Positions 42,458-52,459 of a DNA stretch of 64,000 nt are shown here, one piece after another. How positions within the stretch are numbered: the first letter of the stretch is position 1; every line of letters begins with the position of its first letter. A program made the translations under genes and the position numbers. The notes below the pieces were generated by a model. That model made no database searches and was not told the DNA's origin. It saw only the letters and a list, made by a program, of their open reading frames with translations. The stretch is taken from contig NZ_UPPP01000055.1 of the NCBI RefSeq assembly GCF_900476375.1, positions 1 through 64,000 of the forward strand. Reading direction: 5' to 3'. Source of the stretch: Allolucifera butyrica (GTDB lineage Bacteria; Bacillota; Negativicutes; Sporomusales; UPPP01).

Positions 42458-43334
42458 TATGATCACCCTTTATGGCCTTTTTTAAATATCCTTCGTGTTT
42501 GGCAAGAAGACGGCGTGCTTGCGACACGTCGATATTCAGTGTAAGCATTAGAATTGCTTCCTTAGTGTTGCCTGCGGCGGCGTCCAGCGCGGCCAGAATC
42601 TCGTTCTCCGGCCGTTCTGTGGAGATTTTGATTATATCGATCACCCGGCGTTTTAATTTGGCATTAATGGGGCGGACATCCACCATCAGATTATGATAGG
42701 TTTTTCCCAGTTTGATCATGGCACAGGAAGAAAGCATGTTCAGAATCATTTTTTGGGCTGTACCGGCCTTAAGGCGTGTAGAACCCATGATCACTTCGGG
42801 TCCCGCATCGACGGTAATGCATAGGTCGGCCAGCGTATTCAGCCGGCCCTCCGGCGAACAGCAGATACCGATGGTTTGGGCGCCGGTCTCTTTTGCATAC
42901 CGGATTCCGGCAAGGACATAGGGCGTATTACCGCTGGCGCTGATTCCCACTAAAATATCCCGGGATGAGAATTTACGGATCGAAAGGTCTTGCCGGGCCA
43001 GATTTTCGTCGTCTTCGGTTTCTTCCCGCCAGCCGCACAGCGCTTCGGAACCGCCGGATATGATTCCGGCAATGGTATCGTCACTGACGCCGAAGGTAGG
43101 CGGGCATTCGGTGGCGTCGGCGACGGCCAGTTTACCGCCTGTTCCGCTGCCGATATAAATGACCCGGCCATTTTCTTTTATTGCCCGGGAAATGATGTCG
43201 ACGGCAGCGGCAATCGCAGTTAATTGTTTTTCTACAGCAAAGGCTACTTTTTTATCTTCGTTGTTGAACATGCGGACCATTTCCAGTGAGGAGACTTCAT
43301 CAATATGAAATGTGTCCGGATTAACTTGTTTCAT
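42441..43334 (-). CDS. murQ: N-acetylmuramic acid 6-phosphate etherase
   Basis: 297 aa. A SIS-fold lyase with the family signature IGSGTGGKLAVADATECPPTFG and ISASGNTPYVLAGIRYAKETGA. It splits MurNAc 6-phosphate into GlcNAc 6-phosphate and D-lactate, feeding NagA next to it, which indicates recycling or scavenging of cell-wall sugars. AGGTGAT precedes the ATG. It is the first gene of the murQ-nagA-nagB run. Confidence 0.93.
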   Translation of the reverse strand: MKQVNPDTFHIDEVSSLEMVRMFNNEDKKVAFAVEKQLTAIAAAVDIISRAIKENGRVIYIGSGTGGKLAVADATECPPTFGVSDDTIAGIISGGSEALCGWREETEDDENLARQDLSIRKFSSRDILVGISASGNTPYVLAGIRYAKETGAQTIGICCSPEGRLNTLADLCITVDAGPEVIMGSTRLKAGTAQKMILNMLSSCAMIKLGKTYHNLMVDVRPINAKLKRRVIDIIKISTERPENEILAALDAAAGNTKEAILMLTLNIDVSQARRLLAKHEGYLKKAIKGDHNESDL

Positions 43335-43390
43335 AATTTATCACCTGTTTTAATTTGTAAGCGAACCGGTCTTTGCCGATCCTGGAATGG

Positions 43391-43428
43391 AAATTGGGAA
43401 CTATTGATGGAGCAATAGTTCCCAATTT
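43391..43428. terminator. Strong hairpin upstream of murQ
   Basis: A perfect 16-bp stem AAATTGGGAACTATTG/CAATAGTTCCCAATTT with a 6-nt loop. On the plus strand TTTAG follows; on the minus strand it lies between nagE and murQ and may limit read-through from nagE. Confidence 0.6.
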
Positions 43429-43435
43429 TTAGTCC

Positions 43436-43547
43436 TGGGATCAGAAAGTATAACTTTTCGGGTTGTTTCTAAAATAATGCATTCTTCTTAAGAAACCGAA
43501 AAGTAAAATACTTTCTTTCCACTTAAAGACCCTTTGGGTCTTTCTTG
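43436..43547. repeat. Structured intergenic repeat, copy A
   Basis: Nearly the same sequence occurs at 55872-55984. It has near-terminal inverted parts (AGAAAGTATAACTTTTCGG against CCGAAAAGTAAAATACTTTCT) that fold into a long imperfect hairpin, followed by a small hairpin AAAGACCCTTTGGGTCTTT. No coding frame. Here it lies between nagE and murQ. Confidence 0.8.
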
Positions 43548-43567
43548 CTATAGACCCTATGGAAGTA

Positions 43568-44944
43568 CTATTTCTTCATAACTTTTTTCATTTCATCGGC
43601 AATAATTTCGGCTTGCGTACCGACAACAACCTGCACGTTATTCCCTTTTTTCAGTACGCCTTTAGCGCCGAGACCTTTTAAGCTGTTTTCGTCGATTAGA
43701 TCGGCGTTTTTAACGGTCAGACGCAACCGGGTGATGCAAGCATCCAAACTATCGATATTCGCTGCGCCGCCCAGTTTTTCCACCAACTGTACGGATACCG
43801 CACTGACATCGGCCGTATCCAAGGCGCCGGTTTCTTCGTCAAAACGTCCCGGCGTCGGAATGTCAAACGTCTTGATAGCCCAGACAAAGACTACATAGTA
43901 GACCACGCCGATAACCAGTCCGACGGGGATAATCAGGATCGGCTTGGTTGCCAGGCCCCAGTTCAATAAATAGTCAATTAAGCCGGCGGAGAAACCAAAC
44001 CCGTGCAGAATGCCGAGAGAGTAGCAAACAGCCAGGGACAGACCGGTCAATACGGCATGGAAGAGATAAAGCAGCGGAGCTAAGAACATAAACATAAATT
44101 CAATTGGTTCGGTAATACCGGTCAGGAAGGCCGTGAAAGCCACCGAGAACAAAACACCGCCGATTTGTTTGCGATTTTCCGGTTTGGCACAGGTGTACAT
44201 CGCCAGAGCTACCGCCGGCAAAGCAAACATAAAGATGGGGTAAAACCCGGCCATAAAATTGCCTGCCGTGGGGTCGCCGGCAAAGAAACGGTTTAAGTCG
44301 CCGGTAACCACTTTGCCGGCTTTATCCGTAAAGCTGCCGAAAACAAACCAAATAAAGCTGTTCAGAATATGATGCAGACCGACTGGAATCAATAAACGGT
44401 TGAAGAAACCAAAGAAGAAAACACCTACTGCACCGGCGCCGATAATCCATTCGCCGACAGCATGAATGCCCGCCTGAATCGGCGGCCAGATCACACCGAA
44501 AATACCGGCCAGTACAATACAGGCGGCAGCAGTGACAATGGGAACAAAACGTCGTCCGCCAAAGAAGCCCAAAAATTCCGGCAGTTTAATGTTATAAAAT
44601 TTATTATACAAATAGCCTGCCGTTAAACCGGTGAGAATACCTGCCAAAACGCTCATGTTCAACTGGTCGTTAATGGCTTTTAACCCGTTGGTCAGAACAA
44701 AGTAGCCGATGGCGCCCGCAAGTCCGGCGGCACCGCCATTGTCATGGGAAATACCAACCGCGATACCGATAGCAAATAATAAGGCCAGATTGTCAAATAC
44801 GGCTGCGCCTGCCTTCATTACAAAGGGGATGTTGAACACATCCGGCGCGCCTAGCCGCAGTAAGAGCGCTGCAGCCGGCAACACAGCAATGGGCAGCATG
44901 AGTGCTTTACCAATTTTTTGTAGCTTTCCAAACCATTCTGTCAC
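43568..44944 (-). CDS. nagE: PTS N-acetylglucosamine permease, EIICB
   Basis: 458 aa. The EIIC membrane part (about residues 1-360) carries the family's NRLLIPVGLHHILNSFIWF and FLTGITEPIEFMFMF. The EIIB domain follows (about 380-455) with the phospho-Cys in SLDACITRLRL. There is no EIIA domain; a separate EIIA gene lies at 39107. It imports and phosphorylates N-acetylglucosamine or a relative. The start is a GTG at 44944 with AGGAGGG upstream. It follows the gntR gene by 50 nt. Confidence 0.9.
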   Translation of the reverse strand: MTEWFGKLQKIGKALMLPIAVLPAAALLLRLGAPDVFNIPFVMKAGAAVFDNLALLFAIGIAVGISHDNGGAAGLAGAIGYFVLTNGLKAINDQLNMSVLAGILTGLTAGYLYNKFYNIKLPEFLGFFGGRRFVPIVTAAACIVLAGIFGVIWPPIQAGIHAVGEWIIGAGAVGVFFFGFFNRLLIPVGLHHILNSFIWFVFGSFTDKAGKVVTGDLNRFFAGDPTAGNFMAGFYPIFMFALPAVALAMYTCAKPENRKQIGGVLFSVAFTAFLTGITEPIEFMFMFLAPLLYLFHAVLTGLSLAVCYSLGILHGFGFSAGLIDYLLNWGLATKPILIIPVGLVIGVVYYVVFVWAIKTFDIPTPGRFDEETGALDTADVSAVSVQLVEKLGGAANIDSLDACITRLRLTVKNADLIDENSLKGLGAKGVLKKGNNVQVVVGTQAEIIADEMKKVMKK

Positions 44945-44994
44945 ATAGATCCCTCCTGATTTATTTTTTATGAATCATACGCTTGCGCGTATAA

Positions 44995-45726
44995 TTACCG
45001 TTGTAATGTGACTTCATACTTGTATTTGTCGCTCCGGTAAAGAGCCTTGGTCAGTTCGACCGGCGTATTGTCCTTCAAAAAGGTTTTCCGGGAAAACATG
45101 AGAGCCAGGGAATTTTTTTTGACTTGCAGGATTTCACTTTCGTAGTCGTTAATAATAACCGGTTCGATGGTTTGAAACGCGTGGTCCATTTCCAGGTTGT
45201 ATTCGCTGGCCAACAGCTCATACATGGAATGATTCTCCAGCTTCTGCGCTGACAGGGTCGGACACAGCCCAACGGGGATATAAGCCGTTTCCAAAGAATA
45301 CGGTTCATTTTCCACAATACGCAGACGGCGGATTTCAAAGATTTGCTGTTTATCCGGGAGCTGTAAGTCTTCCTGCATGCGCTTGGTGGCTGTACGTTGA
45401 CCGAAATAAAGCAGTTTGGTAGTCACTTGCAAGCCGCGGCGGCGCATTTCTTCCGTCAAGCCCAGTAACTGAGAAAGCTGGTGTTTTTCCTTGGCCTGGG
45501 CAACGAAGGTCCCGCGGCCCTGTTCCCGGTATAAGAGTCCCTCATTGACCAGGTGGATAATCGCCTTATTCACTGTCATCCGGCTGACATTGTGATATTC
45601 GCATAGCTCCCGCTCCGGCGGTATGGGGTCATTGGGGTGCAGTTCTTCATTTTCTATTAATTCGGCAATAATATCTTTTAATTGATAATAAAGTGGTACC
45701 GGTGAATTGCGGTCGACTTTTTTCAT
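44995..45726 (-). CDS. GntR/HutC-family regulator, NagR (YvoA)-like
   Basis: 243 aa. Winged helix-turn-helix PVPLYYQLKDIIAELIENEELHPNDPIPPERELCEYHNVSRMTVNKAI (about residues 8-58), then an UTRA effector domain (QLLGLTEEMRRRGL, FEIRRLRIVENEPYSLETAYIP). NagR-type members sense glucosamine 6-phosphate or GlcNAc 6-phosphate and repress nag genes. The ATG at 45726 has GAGAGG upstream; the longer frame to 45804 has no site. A matching operator core lies at 45874. Confidence 0.9.
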   Translation of the reverse strand: MKKVDRNSPVPLYYQLKDIIAELIENEELHPNDPIPPERELCEYHNVSRMTVNKAIIHLVNEGLLYREQGRGTFVAQAKEKHQLSQLLGLTEEMRRRGLQVTTKLLYFGQRTATKRMQEDLQLPDKQQIFEIRRLRIVENEPYSLETAYIPVGLCPTLSAQKLENHSMYELLASEYNLEMDHAFQTIEPVIINDYESEILQVKKNSLALMFSRKTFLKDNTPVELTKALYRSDKYKYEVTLQR

Positions 45727-45873
45727 GAACCGGCCTCTCTTTCCCCGCAAAATTATTTTTGTTTCTATGTTTTTAAAATGGTCAGCAATATGCTTTTTAT
45801 GCAAAAAACAATGGCGGGTCTGGAAGTTGTGTAAAATATTGCGAACAATGACGAAGTTTGGATATGTTGTTAT

Positions 45874-45888
45874 ATTGTATATACCAAT
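45874..45888. promoter_or_regulatory. HutC-type operator upstream of the gntR-nagE operon
   Basis: ATTGTATATACCAAT contains GTATATAC, the GT-N-TA-N-AC core of HutC-subfamily regulators. It lies about 150 bp before the gntR start. The rest of 45727-46089 is AT-rich and must hold the divergent promoters. Confidence 0.6.
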
Positions 45889-46089
45889 TTTCTATCTTTA
45901 GTATAAATCATAAATTTAACGGGAGCAATCATTTTTTGTGTTTTTTTGGATACCGGAGAAGATGGCTGAATAAAATCGGACCATTCTTTCTAAATATCTA
46001 TGTTAACAGAACAAAAGAAGGATTGTTTTTGTGCATGATGAATTATATATTGAATGAGAATTTTAATATGTGAAATTTGGAGTGAGAAT

Positions 46090-46863
46090 ATGTCGATAGA
46101 CGGGCGCAAGGATTTTTTGAATAACAGTATTACGAAAGGGATCCTCATCCTGAATTGTTTTTCTTACGAAAAGCCCAGATTGCGACTGAAGGAAATCAGC
46201 GCTATTACCGGAATCAGTCAACCAACCGCCTACCGGCTGTTAAACACGTTAAAAGAATTTAACCTGATCGAGCAGCACGAAGGAATTTATTCGCTGGGCC
46301 GGGGTTTTCTGAAATATGAGGGAATCGTGCTGAATTCGATGGAAATCCGGCGAATTTGTCTTCCTTTTCTGGAGGAATTATCTAACAATCTGAGAGTCAA
46401 CGCCAATCTGGCGGTGCTTGATGACCGGGAAGTAGTTTATGTTGCCAGAGCCGAGACGCCTTATTGCACCTATGGATATTTTCATATTGGCATGAGGCGG
46501 CCCATTTATTGTACGGCTTTAGGGAAAGTTTTGACTTGTAAATCCCCTGCCGTCGTGCACGAAGTTTTCAAACAGGGAGTTACCAGATATACGTTAAATA
46601 CCATCACCGATGAGGCGGCGTTTTTAAAAGAAATTGAAAACGTTCATTTGCAAGGCTATGCGGTAGACTTTGAGGAGTGGAGCAACGGCATTAACTGTAT
46701 TGCTGCACCCGCTTATGACGCGACGGGAGAAATCATTGCGGGAATTAGTATCTCAGGTCCGACAAGCACGTATTCGGTCGAAAAGATCAAAGAGTATGTA
46801 CCGCTTTTGATTGAATACTCAAACCGGATATCGGCCCGGATGGGATCAAGAGGCGGCTGGTAA
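46090..46863 (+). CDS. IclR-family transcriptional regulator
   Basis: 257 aa. N-terminal helix-turn-helix RLKEISAITGISQPTAYRLLNTLKEFNLIEQ (about 25-56) and a C-terminal ligand domain with MRRPIYCTALGKVLT and GYAVDFEEWSNGINCIAAPAYD. It is of the KdgR type that senses sugar-acid intermediates. It sits before the glucarate operon and is the likely regulator. The ATG at 46090 has GGAG upstream; a TTG at 46054 is in frame without a site. Confidence 0.88.
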   Translation: MSIDGRKDFLNNSITKGILILNCFSYEKPRLRLKEISAITGISQPTAYRLLNTLKEFNLIEQHEGIYSLGRGFLKYEGIVLNSMEIRRICLPFLEELSNNLRVNANLAVLDDREVVYVARAETPYCTYGYFHIGMRRPIYCTALGKVLTCKSPAVVHEVFKQGVTRYTLNTITDEAAFLKEIENVHLQGYAVDFEEWSNGINCIAAPAYDATGEIIAGISISGPTSTYSVEKIKEYVPLLIEYSNRISARMGSRGGW

Positions 46864-46893
46864 AAAAATATCCGGCAGTAGGTTGAATTTACT

Positions 46894-46939
46894 GAGCCAC
46901 AAAAAGAACGGTCTTCGGACCGTTCTTTTTGTGTGGCTC
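46894..46939. terminator. Terminator after the iclR gene
   Basis: GAGCCAC...AAAAAGAACGGTC pairs with GACCGTTCTTTTT...GTGGCTC around TTCG, with a 2-nt bulge; very stable. Confidence 0.9.
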
Positions 46940-47028
46940 AGCGGTTTTTCTTATTTGAGTGAAAATTTGAATTTATATTTCTGTATGCGGAAGGAATTTT
47001 GAAATTTGACATAGAATTATCAATAATA

Positions 47029-47041
47029 GAAATATGATTTC
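47029..47041. promoter_or_regulatory. Candidate IclR/KdgR-type operator before the glucarate operon
   Basis: GAAATATGATTTC is an inverted repeat (GAAAT/ATTTC) resembling the TGAAA...TTTCA form of KdgR sites. It lies about 160 bp before the DapA-type gene; TTGACA at 47006-47011 just upstream may be a -35 element. The remaining part of 46940-47203 shows nothing else. Confidence 0.4.
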
Positions 47042-47203
47042 AATATATGAAAAATGTTGTGGAAAAGGGAAGCTTGTTTCGAAGGTATTTGCCGCCGGCC
47101 GGGGCAAATACAGAAATGGAGGCATGATAGGCAGTAACAATAGCAAGGATTGGGAGAGTCGGGACCGAAGGCAGGTTAATTTTGTAATAACGGAGGAGTC
47201 TGG

Positions 47204-48094
47204 ATGCTGGAAGTTAGAGGAGTCGTTCCGCCACTGATTACGCCGGTTGATGAGCAGGAAAAATTGGATACGGGCGCTTTGCGGAATTTAATTGAGCACG
47301 TGATCAAGGGAGGGGTGCATGGGGTCTTCATTTTGGGAAGCACCGGGGAATTTTATGGTCTTGAATTTGAAGAGAAAGTCAGGGCCATTGAAGTAACGAT
47401 GGAGCAGGTAAACGGAAGAGTTCCGGTTTACGTAGGCGCCAGCGCAATTACTACTAAAGAGTGTATTAAACTAACCGGGCCGGCCAAAAGGTATGGCGCT
47501 GCAGCGGTAACAGTTTTGACGCCCATGTTTATTTCCCCGAATGAAACGGAGTTGTATAGCCATTTCAGGGCAATTGCCGAAGCGGAGGATATTCCCAATG
47601 TTATTTACAATAATCCGGACCGGACCGGAGTCAATATGTCGGCCGGCCTGATTGAAAAGCTGGCTGATATCCCCAATATAGTGGGAGCGAAAGACACCAG
47701 CGGCGACATGACTTTGACGGCGGAGTACATAAGACGCACCAGGGACAAGGATTTCAGTGTCATGGCCGGTAAGGATACTTTAATTTTGGCGACGCTGGTA
47801 TACGGCGGCACCGGATGTGTCGCCGGTACGGCCAATGTGGTTCCGGGCCTGGTTGTGGAAATTTACGACAAGTTCATGGCCGGCGATATGAATGGGGCAT
47901 TGGATGCTCAATACCGGCTTTCTCAATTACGGCTGGCTTACAATTTGGGCAGTTTCCCTGTGGTGCCAAAAGATGCGCTGAATTTGATGGGAATTCCGGT
48001 CGGCCATCCAATCAGGCCGATTCAGCCTGTGAATGATGCGAATAAGGAAAAACTGAAAGAAATCTTAATTAAGATTGGCGCTATGGTGAAATAA
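47204..48094 (+). CDS. DapA-family lyase, probable 5-keto-4-deoxyglucarate aldolase
   Basis: 296 aa. Class I aldolase of the DHDPS/NAL superfamily: FILGSTGEFYGLEFEEK (carboxylate site), VIYNNPDRTGVN (catalytic Tyr) and IVGAKDTSGDM (Schiff-base Lys). The operon also has glucarate dehydratases, a tartronate semialdehyde reductase and glycerate kinase, so this enzyme most likely splits 5-keto-4-deoxyglucarate into pyruvate and tartronate semialdehyde, standing in for the unrelated GarL. A decarboxylating dehydratase (KdgD, to ketoglutarate semialdehyde) is the alternative, but no matching dehydrogenase is seen. GGAGGAG precedes the ATG. Confidence 0.78.
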   Translation: MLEVRGVVPPLITPVDEQEKLDTGALRNLIEHVIKGGVHGVFILGSTGEFYGLEFEEKVRAIEVTMEQVNGRVPVYVGASAITTKECIKLTGPAKRYGAAAVTVLTPMFISPNETELYSHFRAIAEAEDIPNVIYNNPDRTGVNMSAGLIEKLADIPNIVGAKDTSGDMTLTAEYIRRTRDKDFSVMAGKDTLILATLVYGGTGCVAGTANVVPGLVVEIYDKFMAGDMNGALDAQYRLSQLRLAYNLGSFPVVPKDALNLMGIPVGHPIRPIQPVNDANKEKLKEILIKIGAMVK

Positions 48095-48193
48095 ACATTG
48101 GGGAATGACTTGGAAGAGGCTTGTTTTGCGGGTATTTGAATAATAAAGAAAGGATACGGTGGAGTGTTTAAAAGAATCCGCCAGGTGGTTTTT

Positions 48194-49564
48194 ATGGAGA
48201 ATAATCGGGGGGCTACAGTAAAGATGACTCAGGTTCGCTGGCTAATCATAACGCTGTTATTCATTATTACCGCCATAAACTATGCCGACCGCGCCACCAT
48301 TTCCATTGCCGGGCCGGCAATCGCCAAAGATTTAAAGATGAATTCGGTAGCCATGGGCTATATTTTCTCTGCCTTTGGTTGGTCTTATGTTATCGCCCAG
48401 TTACCGGGAGGTTGGTTTTTAGACCGGTTTGGCTCAAAACGGGTTTATATAGTGAGCATTTTTTTCTGGTCTCTCTTTACGCTGCTCCAGGGTACGGTTG
48501 GCTTTTTCGCCGGCGCCACAGCAATTACCCTTTTATTTTGCCTGCGGCTGCTGGTTGGTTTATCGGAAGCTCCTTCTTTTCCGGGAAACAGCCGGATTGT
48601 CGCCGCCTGGTTTCCGGCGTCGGAACGCGGTACCGCCTCAGCCATTTTTAATTCGGCTCAATATGCCGCGACGGTAATTTTTGCCCCGCTCATGGGATGG
48701 CTTGTCTATACTTTCAGCTGGCATTATGTATTTATTGTCATGGGCGTTCTTGGAATCCTCTTTATATTTGCCTGGAAGAAGTTTATTTATGATCCCCAAG
48801 ACCACCCGCTCATTAATACGGCAGAGATTGCGTATATCGAACAAGGCGGCGGTCTCGTCAACATGGACCTGAAACCGGCCGGCAGCAAGAAAGAGGGACC
48901 GGACCTTTATTATATTAAAGAACTGCTGAAAAGCCGCATGATGGTTGGTATTTATCTTGCTCAATACTGTATCAATGCACTTACGTTCTTCTTCATCTCC
49001 TGGTTTCCGGTTTATCTGGTCAAAGCCCGGGGCATGACCATTCTCAAGGCTGGTTTTGCCGCAGCCGTACCGGCCATATTCGGTTTTGCCGGCGGTGTTT
49101 TGGGCGGCATTATATCCGACTATCTGCTGAAAAAAGGATTCTCCCTTTCCGTTGCCAGAAAAGTGCCGATTGTCCTTGGCATGCTGTTATCCATGTCAAT
49201 GCTTATCTGTAACTATGTGGATACGCAATGGCTGATCATTGCCATCATGGCGATGTCCTTTTTCGGTAAAGGCGTCGGAGCGCTGGGCTGGGCGGTTAAC
49301 TCCGATACGGCACCCAAGCAGATTGCCGGTTTAAGCGGCGGCCTGTTAAACACCTGCGGCAATCTATCCAGCATCACCACCCCGATCGCAATCGGCTATA
49401 TTGTTCAGTCTACCGGCTCGTTTAACGGAGCATTGCTTTTTGTTGTTGCTCATGCCTTCATCGCCATTATCAGTTTTCTGTTCGTTGTCGGAGAGATCAA
49501 GCGTCTTGAACTCAAACCCCGCAACAAACCGGCTGGGGTCTTGGCGGATAGTTGTGCAGACTAA
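48194..49564 (+). CDS. gudP: MFS sugar-acid transporter, GudP-like
   Basis: 456 aa with 12 transmembrane helices. The anion:cation symporter signature is clear: RWLIITLLFIITAINYADRATISIAGPAI at helix 1 and GWFLDRFGSKRVY between helices 2 and 3. Genes of this group carry glucarate, galactarate or galactonate with protons. The ATG at 48194 (AGGTGG upstream) is chosen; a GTG at 48164 with a more distant AAGGA is possible and would add 10 residues. Confidence 0.88.
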   Translation: MENNRGATVKMTQVRWLIITLLFIITAINYADRATISIAGPAIAKDLKMNSVAMGYIFSAFGWSYVIAQLPGGWFLDRFGSKRVYIVSIFFWSLFTLLQGTVGFFAGATAITLLFCLRLLVGLSEAPSFPGNSRIVAAWFPASERGTASAIFNSAQYAATVIFAPLMGWLVYTFSWHYVFIVMGVLGILFIFAWKKFIYDPQDHPLINTAEIAYIEQGGGLVNMDLKPAGSKKEGPDLYYIKELLKSRMMVGIYLAQYCINALTFFFISWFPVYLVKARGMTILKAGFAAAVPAIFGFAGGVLGGIISDYLLKKGFSLSVARKVPIVLGMLLSMSMLICNYVDTQWLIIAIMAMSFFGKGVGALGWAVNSDTAPKQIAGLSGGLLNTCGNLSSITTPIAIGYIVQSTGSFNGALLFVVAHAFIAIISFLFVVGEIKRLELKPRNKPAGVLADSCAD

Positions 49565-49629
49565 GGATGAACCAATGTTTTCATATTGAATAATTTGGTC
49601 AGGATTCAAATAGGAGGCCTGGAACGAAT

Positions 49630-51036
49630 ATGGATAACCAAGTAGTTACCGGTGTTAAGCCGGCTACCCCGATTGTTACGGAAATGCAAGTCATACCTGT
49701 AGCCGGATATGATAGCATGCTGCTTAATCTTTGCGGTGCTCATGCGCCTTTTTTCACCCGCAATATTGTAATTCTTAAAGATAACGCAGGAAATACCGGT
49801 GTCGGTGAGGTTCCGGGAGGAGAAGGAATCCGCCGGACCCTGGAAAAAGTCCGGCCATTGGTGACCGGACAATCTATTGGTTTTTACAACGGTATACTTA
49901 ACGGGGTTCGGCAGCAGTTGCTGGAACGGCGGACAGCGGGGCCGCAATCTACCGTACATAAGGTTACTTCCGCCGCAGAAGCGGCGGTATTAAAACAGCC
50001 CCATGAAATTAATCTGCGCACCGATAATGTAATTACGGCGATTGAAGCCGCTTTGCTTGATTTGCTTGGCCAGTTCCTGAATGTGCCGGTGGCGGCGCTG
50101 CTGGGCAGCGGACAGCAGCGGGATGCCGTAAGAATGCTGGGTTATTTGTTTTATATCGGTGACCGTAATAAAACCGATTTACCGTATCTAAGCAATTTGG
50201 CGGTTAAAGATGACTGGCTGCGGTTACGGCACGAAGCTGCGCTGACACCGCAGGCCGTTGTAAGACTTGCCGAAGCGGCCAAAGAGCGGTATGGCTTTAA
50301 AGACTTTAAGCTCAAGGGCGGCGTTATGCATGGTGAAGAAGAGATGGAAGCCGTAGCCGCCCTGGCGCAGCGTTTCCCCGATGCCCGGATTACGTTGGAT
50401 CCGAACGCGGCCTGGTCACTGGAGGAAGCCATTAAGTTGTGCCGCAATCAACAGCAGGTACTGGCCTATGCCGAGGACCCCTGCGGACCGGAAAATGGCT
50501 ATTCGGGACGGGAGATTATGGCCGAATTCCGGCGTGCTACCGGCATTCCGACTGCTACCAACATGATTGCAACGGACTGGCGGCAAATGGGGCATTCAAT
50601 TTTGCTGCATGCTGTGGATATTCCGCTGGCCGACCCCCATTTCTGGACAATGCAGGGATCCGTAAGGGTTGCGCAGTTGTGTGCGGAGTGGGGACTGACC
50701 TGGGGATCCCATTCGAATAACCATTTTGATATTTCGCTGGCTATGTTTACGCATGCAGCGGCGGCGGCACCGGGCGAAATTACCGCGATTGATACTCATT
50801 GGATCTGGCAGGAGGAACAGGAGCATCTGACCAAAGAACCCTTTAAAATTCAGGGCGGCCTGGTAGAAGTGCCGAAGAAGCCGGGTCTTGGGGTCGAAAT
50901 TGATATGGAACAAATTGAAAAGGCCAACCGGCTTTATAATAAGATTGGCCAGGGGGCGAGGGATGACGCAATGGCAATGCAGTATCTGATTCCCGGCTGG
51001 AAGTACGATCCCAAGCGCCCCAGTCTGGGGAGGTAG
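49630..51036 (+). CDS. gudD: Glucarate dehydratase paralogue 1
   Basis: 468 aa, enolase superfamily. Catalytic parts are KLKGGVM (base Lys), [15 protein letters not shown] and TNMIATDW (metal ligands) and [12 protein letters not shown] (His). It is about 12 residues longer than its neighbour: between about 105 and 137 it carries [20 protein letters not shown] where paralogue 2 has the usual [16 protein letters not shown] loop. That loop is near the active site, so substrate or activity may differ, as for E. coli GudX. AGGAGG precedes the ATG. Confidence 0.87.
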   Translation: MDNQVVTGVKPATPIVTEMQVIPVAGYDSMLLNLCGAHAPFFTRNIVILKDNAGNTGVGEVPGGEGIRRTLEKVRPLVTGQSIGFYNGILNGVRQQLLERRTAGPQSTVHKVTSAAEAAVLKQPHEINLRTDNVITAIEAALLDLLGQFLNVPVAALLGSGQQRDAVRMLGYLFYIGDRNKTDLPYLSNLAVKDDWLRLRHEAALTPQAVVRLAEAAKERYGFKDFKLKGGVMHGEEEMEAVAALAQRFPDARITLDPNAAWSLEEAIKLCRNQQQVLAYAEDPCGPENGYSGREIMAEFRRATGIPTATNMIATDWRQMGHSILLHAVDIPLADPHFWTMQGSVRVAQLCAEWGLTWGSHSNNHFDISLAMFTHAAAAAPGEITAIDTHWIWQEEQEHLTKEPFKIQGGLVEVPKKPGLGVEIDMEQIEKANRLYNKIGQGARDDAMAMQYLIPGWKYDPKRPSLGR

Positions 51037-51037
51037 A

Positions 51038-52408
51038 ATGGAAATTATGAATCAGGAAATAGCCAAAACCGGTCTTTCCGGCACGCCGGCCATTCGGGAA
51101 ATGCAAGTGATTCCGGTGGCGGGACAGGATAGTATGCTGCTGAATCTCAGCGGCGCCCATAGTCCTTTTTTTACCCGCAATATAGTGATCTTAAAAGATA
51201 ATGCGGGTAACACCGGTGTGGGGGAAGTTCCCGGCGGTGAACGCATTCGTCAGACCTTGGAGGATGCAAAGGATTTGGTTGTGGGGCAATCCATCGGCAC
51301 GTATAACAACATTCTTAATACGGTACGGCAGCGGTTTGCCGACCGGGATGCCGGCGGACGCGGTTTGCAAACCTTTGATCAGCGGGTTACCATTCATGCC
51401 GTTACAGCGCTGGAAGCGTCCCTTCTGGATTTGCTGGGACAATTTCTCGGTGTGCCTGTTGCGGCGCTGCTTGGTACGGGTCAGCAGCGCCGGGAAGTGG
51501 AAATGCTGGGCTATCTGTTCTATATTGGCGACCGTAAAAAGACCGGGTTGCCTTATCTGGACGGTGGTGCCGGTACCCAAAGTGACTGGCGGCGGCTGCG
51601 GCATGAAGAGGCGCTGAATCCTCAGTCGGTTGTGCGGCTGGCGGAAGCGGCGCAGGAGCGCTACGGCTTTAATGATTTTAAATTAAAAGGCGGCGTGTTG
51701 TCTGGTGAAGAAGAGATGGAAGCGGTCACGGAATTAGCGGAACGTTTCCCTCAGGCCCGTATTACTCTTGATCCGAATGGAGCGTGGTCGTTGGAGGAGG
51801 CAATCCGGTTATGCCGCAACCAGCATCATGTACTGACGTATGCCGAAGATCCGTGCGGGGCGGAAAACGGCTATTCCGGACGGGAAGTAATGGCTGAGTT
51901 CCGGCGGGCTACCGGGTTGCCGACAGCAACCAATATGATTGCCACGGACTGGCGGCAAATGGGCCATACGATTCAACTCCACGCCGTGGATATTCCGCTG
52001 GCCGACCCCCATTTCTGGACGATGCAGGGCTCGGTCCGCGTGGCCCAGATGTGTCATGAATGGGGATTGACCTGGGGGTCTCATTCTAATAATCATTTCG
52101 ATATTTCGCTCGCCATGTTTACTCATGTCGGTGCCGCTGCACCGGGAAAAATCACGGCGCTTGACACGCATTGGATCTGGCAGGAAGGGCAGGAGCGTTT
52201 GACCAAGGAGCCGTTTAAGATTACCGGCGGCAAGATCGCCGTTCCCGATAAGTCCGGACTCGGGGTTGAAGCGGACATGGCACAAATCGAGAAGGCAAAC
52301 CGCCTGTACCGGCAAATGGGGTTGGGGGCACGCGATGATGCGGAGGCCATGCAATATTTAATTCCAGGCTGGAAGTTTGATAATAAACGTCCCTGTCTGG
52401 TGCGGTAA
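51038..52408 (+). CDS. gudD: Glucarate dehydratase paralogue 2 (canonical)
   Basis: 456 aa. All catalytic residues are present ([42 protein letters not shown]), and it has the [16 protein letters not shown] loop of typical GudD. It dehydrates D-glucarate (or L-idarate) to 5-keto-4-deoxyglucarate. It starts 1 nt after paralogue 1, whose last codons GGGGAGGTAG supply the ribosome site. The two arose by tandem duplication. Confidence 0.92.
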   Translation: MEIMNQEIAKTGLSGTPAIREMQVIPVAGQDSMLLNLSGAHSPFFTRNIVILKDNAGNTGVGEVPGGERIRQTLEDAKDLVVGQSIGTYNNILNTVRQRFADRDAGGRGLQTFDQRVTIHAVTALEASLLDLLGQFLGVPVAALLGTGQQRREVEMLGYLFYIGDRKKTGLPYLDGGAGTQSDWRRLRHEEALNPQSVVRLAEAAQERYGFNDFKLKGGVLSGEEEMEAVTELAERFPQARITLDPNGAWSLEEAIRLCRNQHHVLTYAEDPCGAENGYSGREVMAEFRRATGLPTATNMIATDWRQMGHTIQLHAVDIPLADPHFWTMQGSVRVAQMCHEWGLTWGSHSNNHFDISLAMFTHVGAAAPGKITALDTHWIWQEGQERLTKEPFKITGGKIAVPDKSGLGVEADMAQIEKANRLYRQMGLGARDDAEAMQYLIPGWKFDNKRPCLVR

Positions 52409-52459
52409 ATCGTTTTAAACACTAAAAATTAAATTATCTGGTAAAGGAGTAAGTCGGAT

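Noticed and set aside
43391-43428. CRISPR-like or array structure near the nagE-murQ gap
   Set aside because: Only single hairpins and one two-copy dispersed repeat are present; no regularly spaced repeats were seen here or elsewhere in the window.
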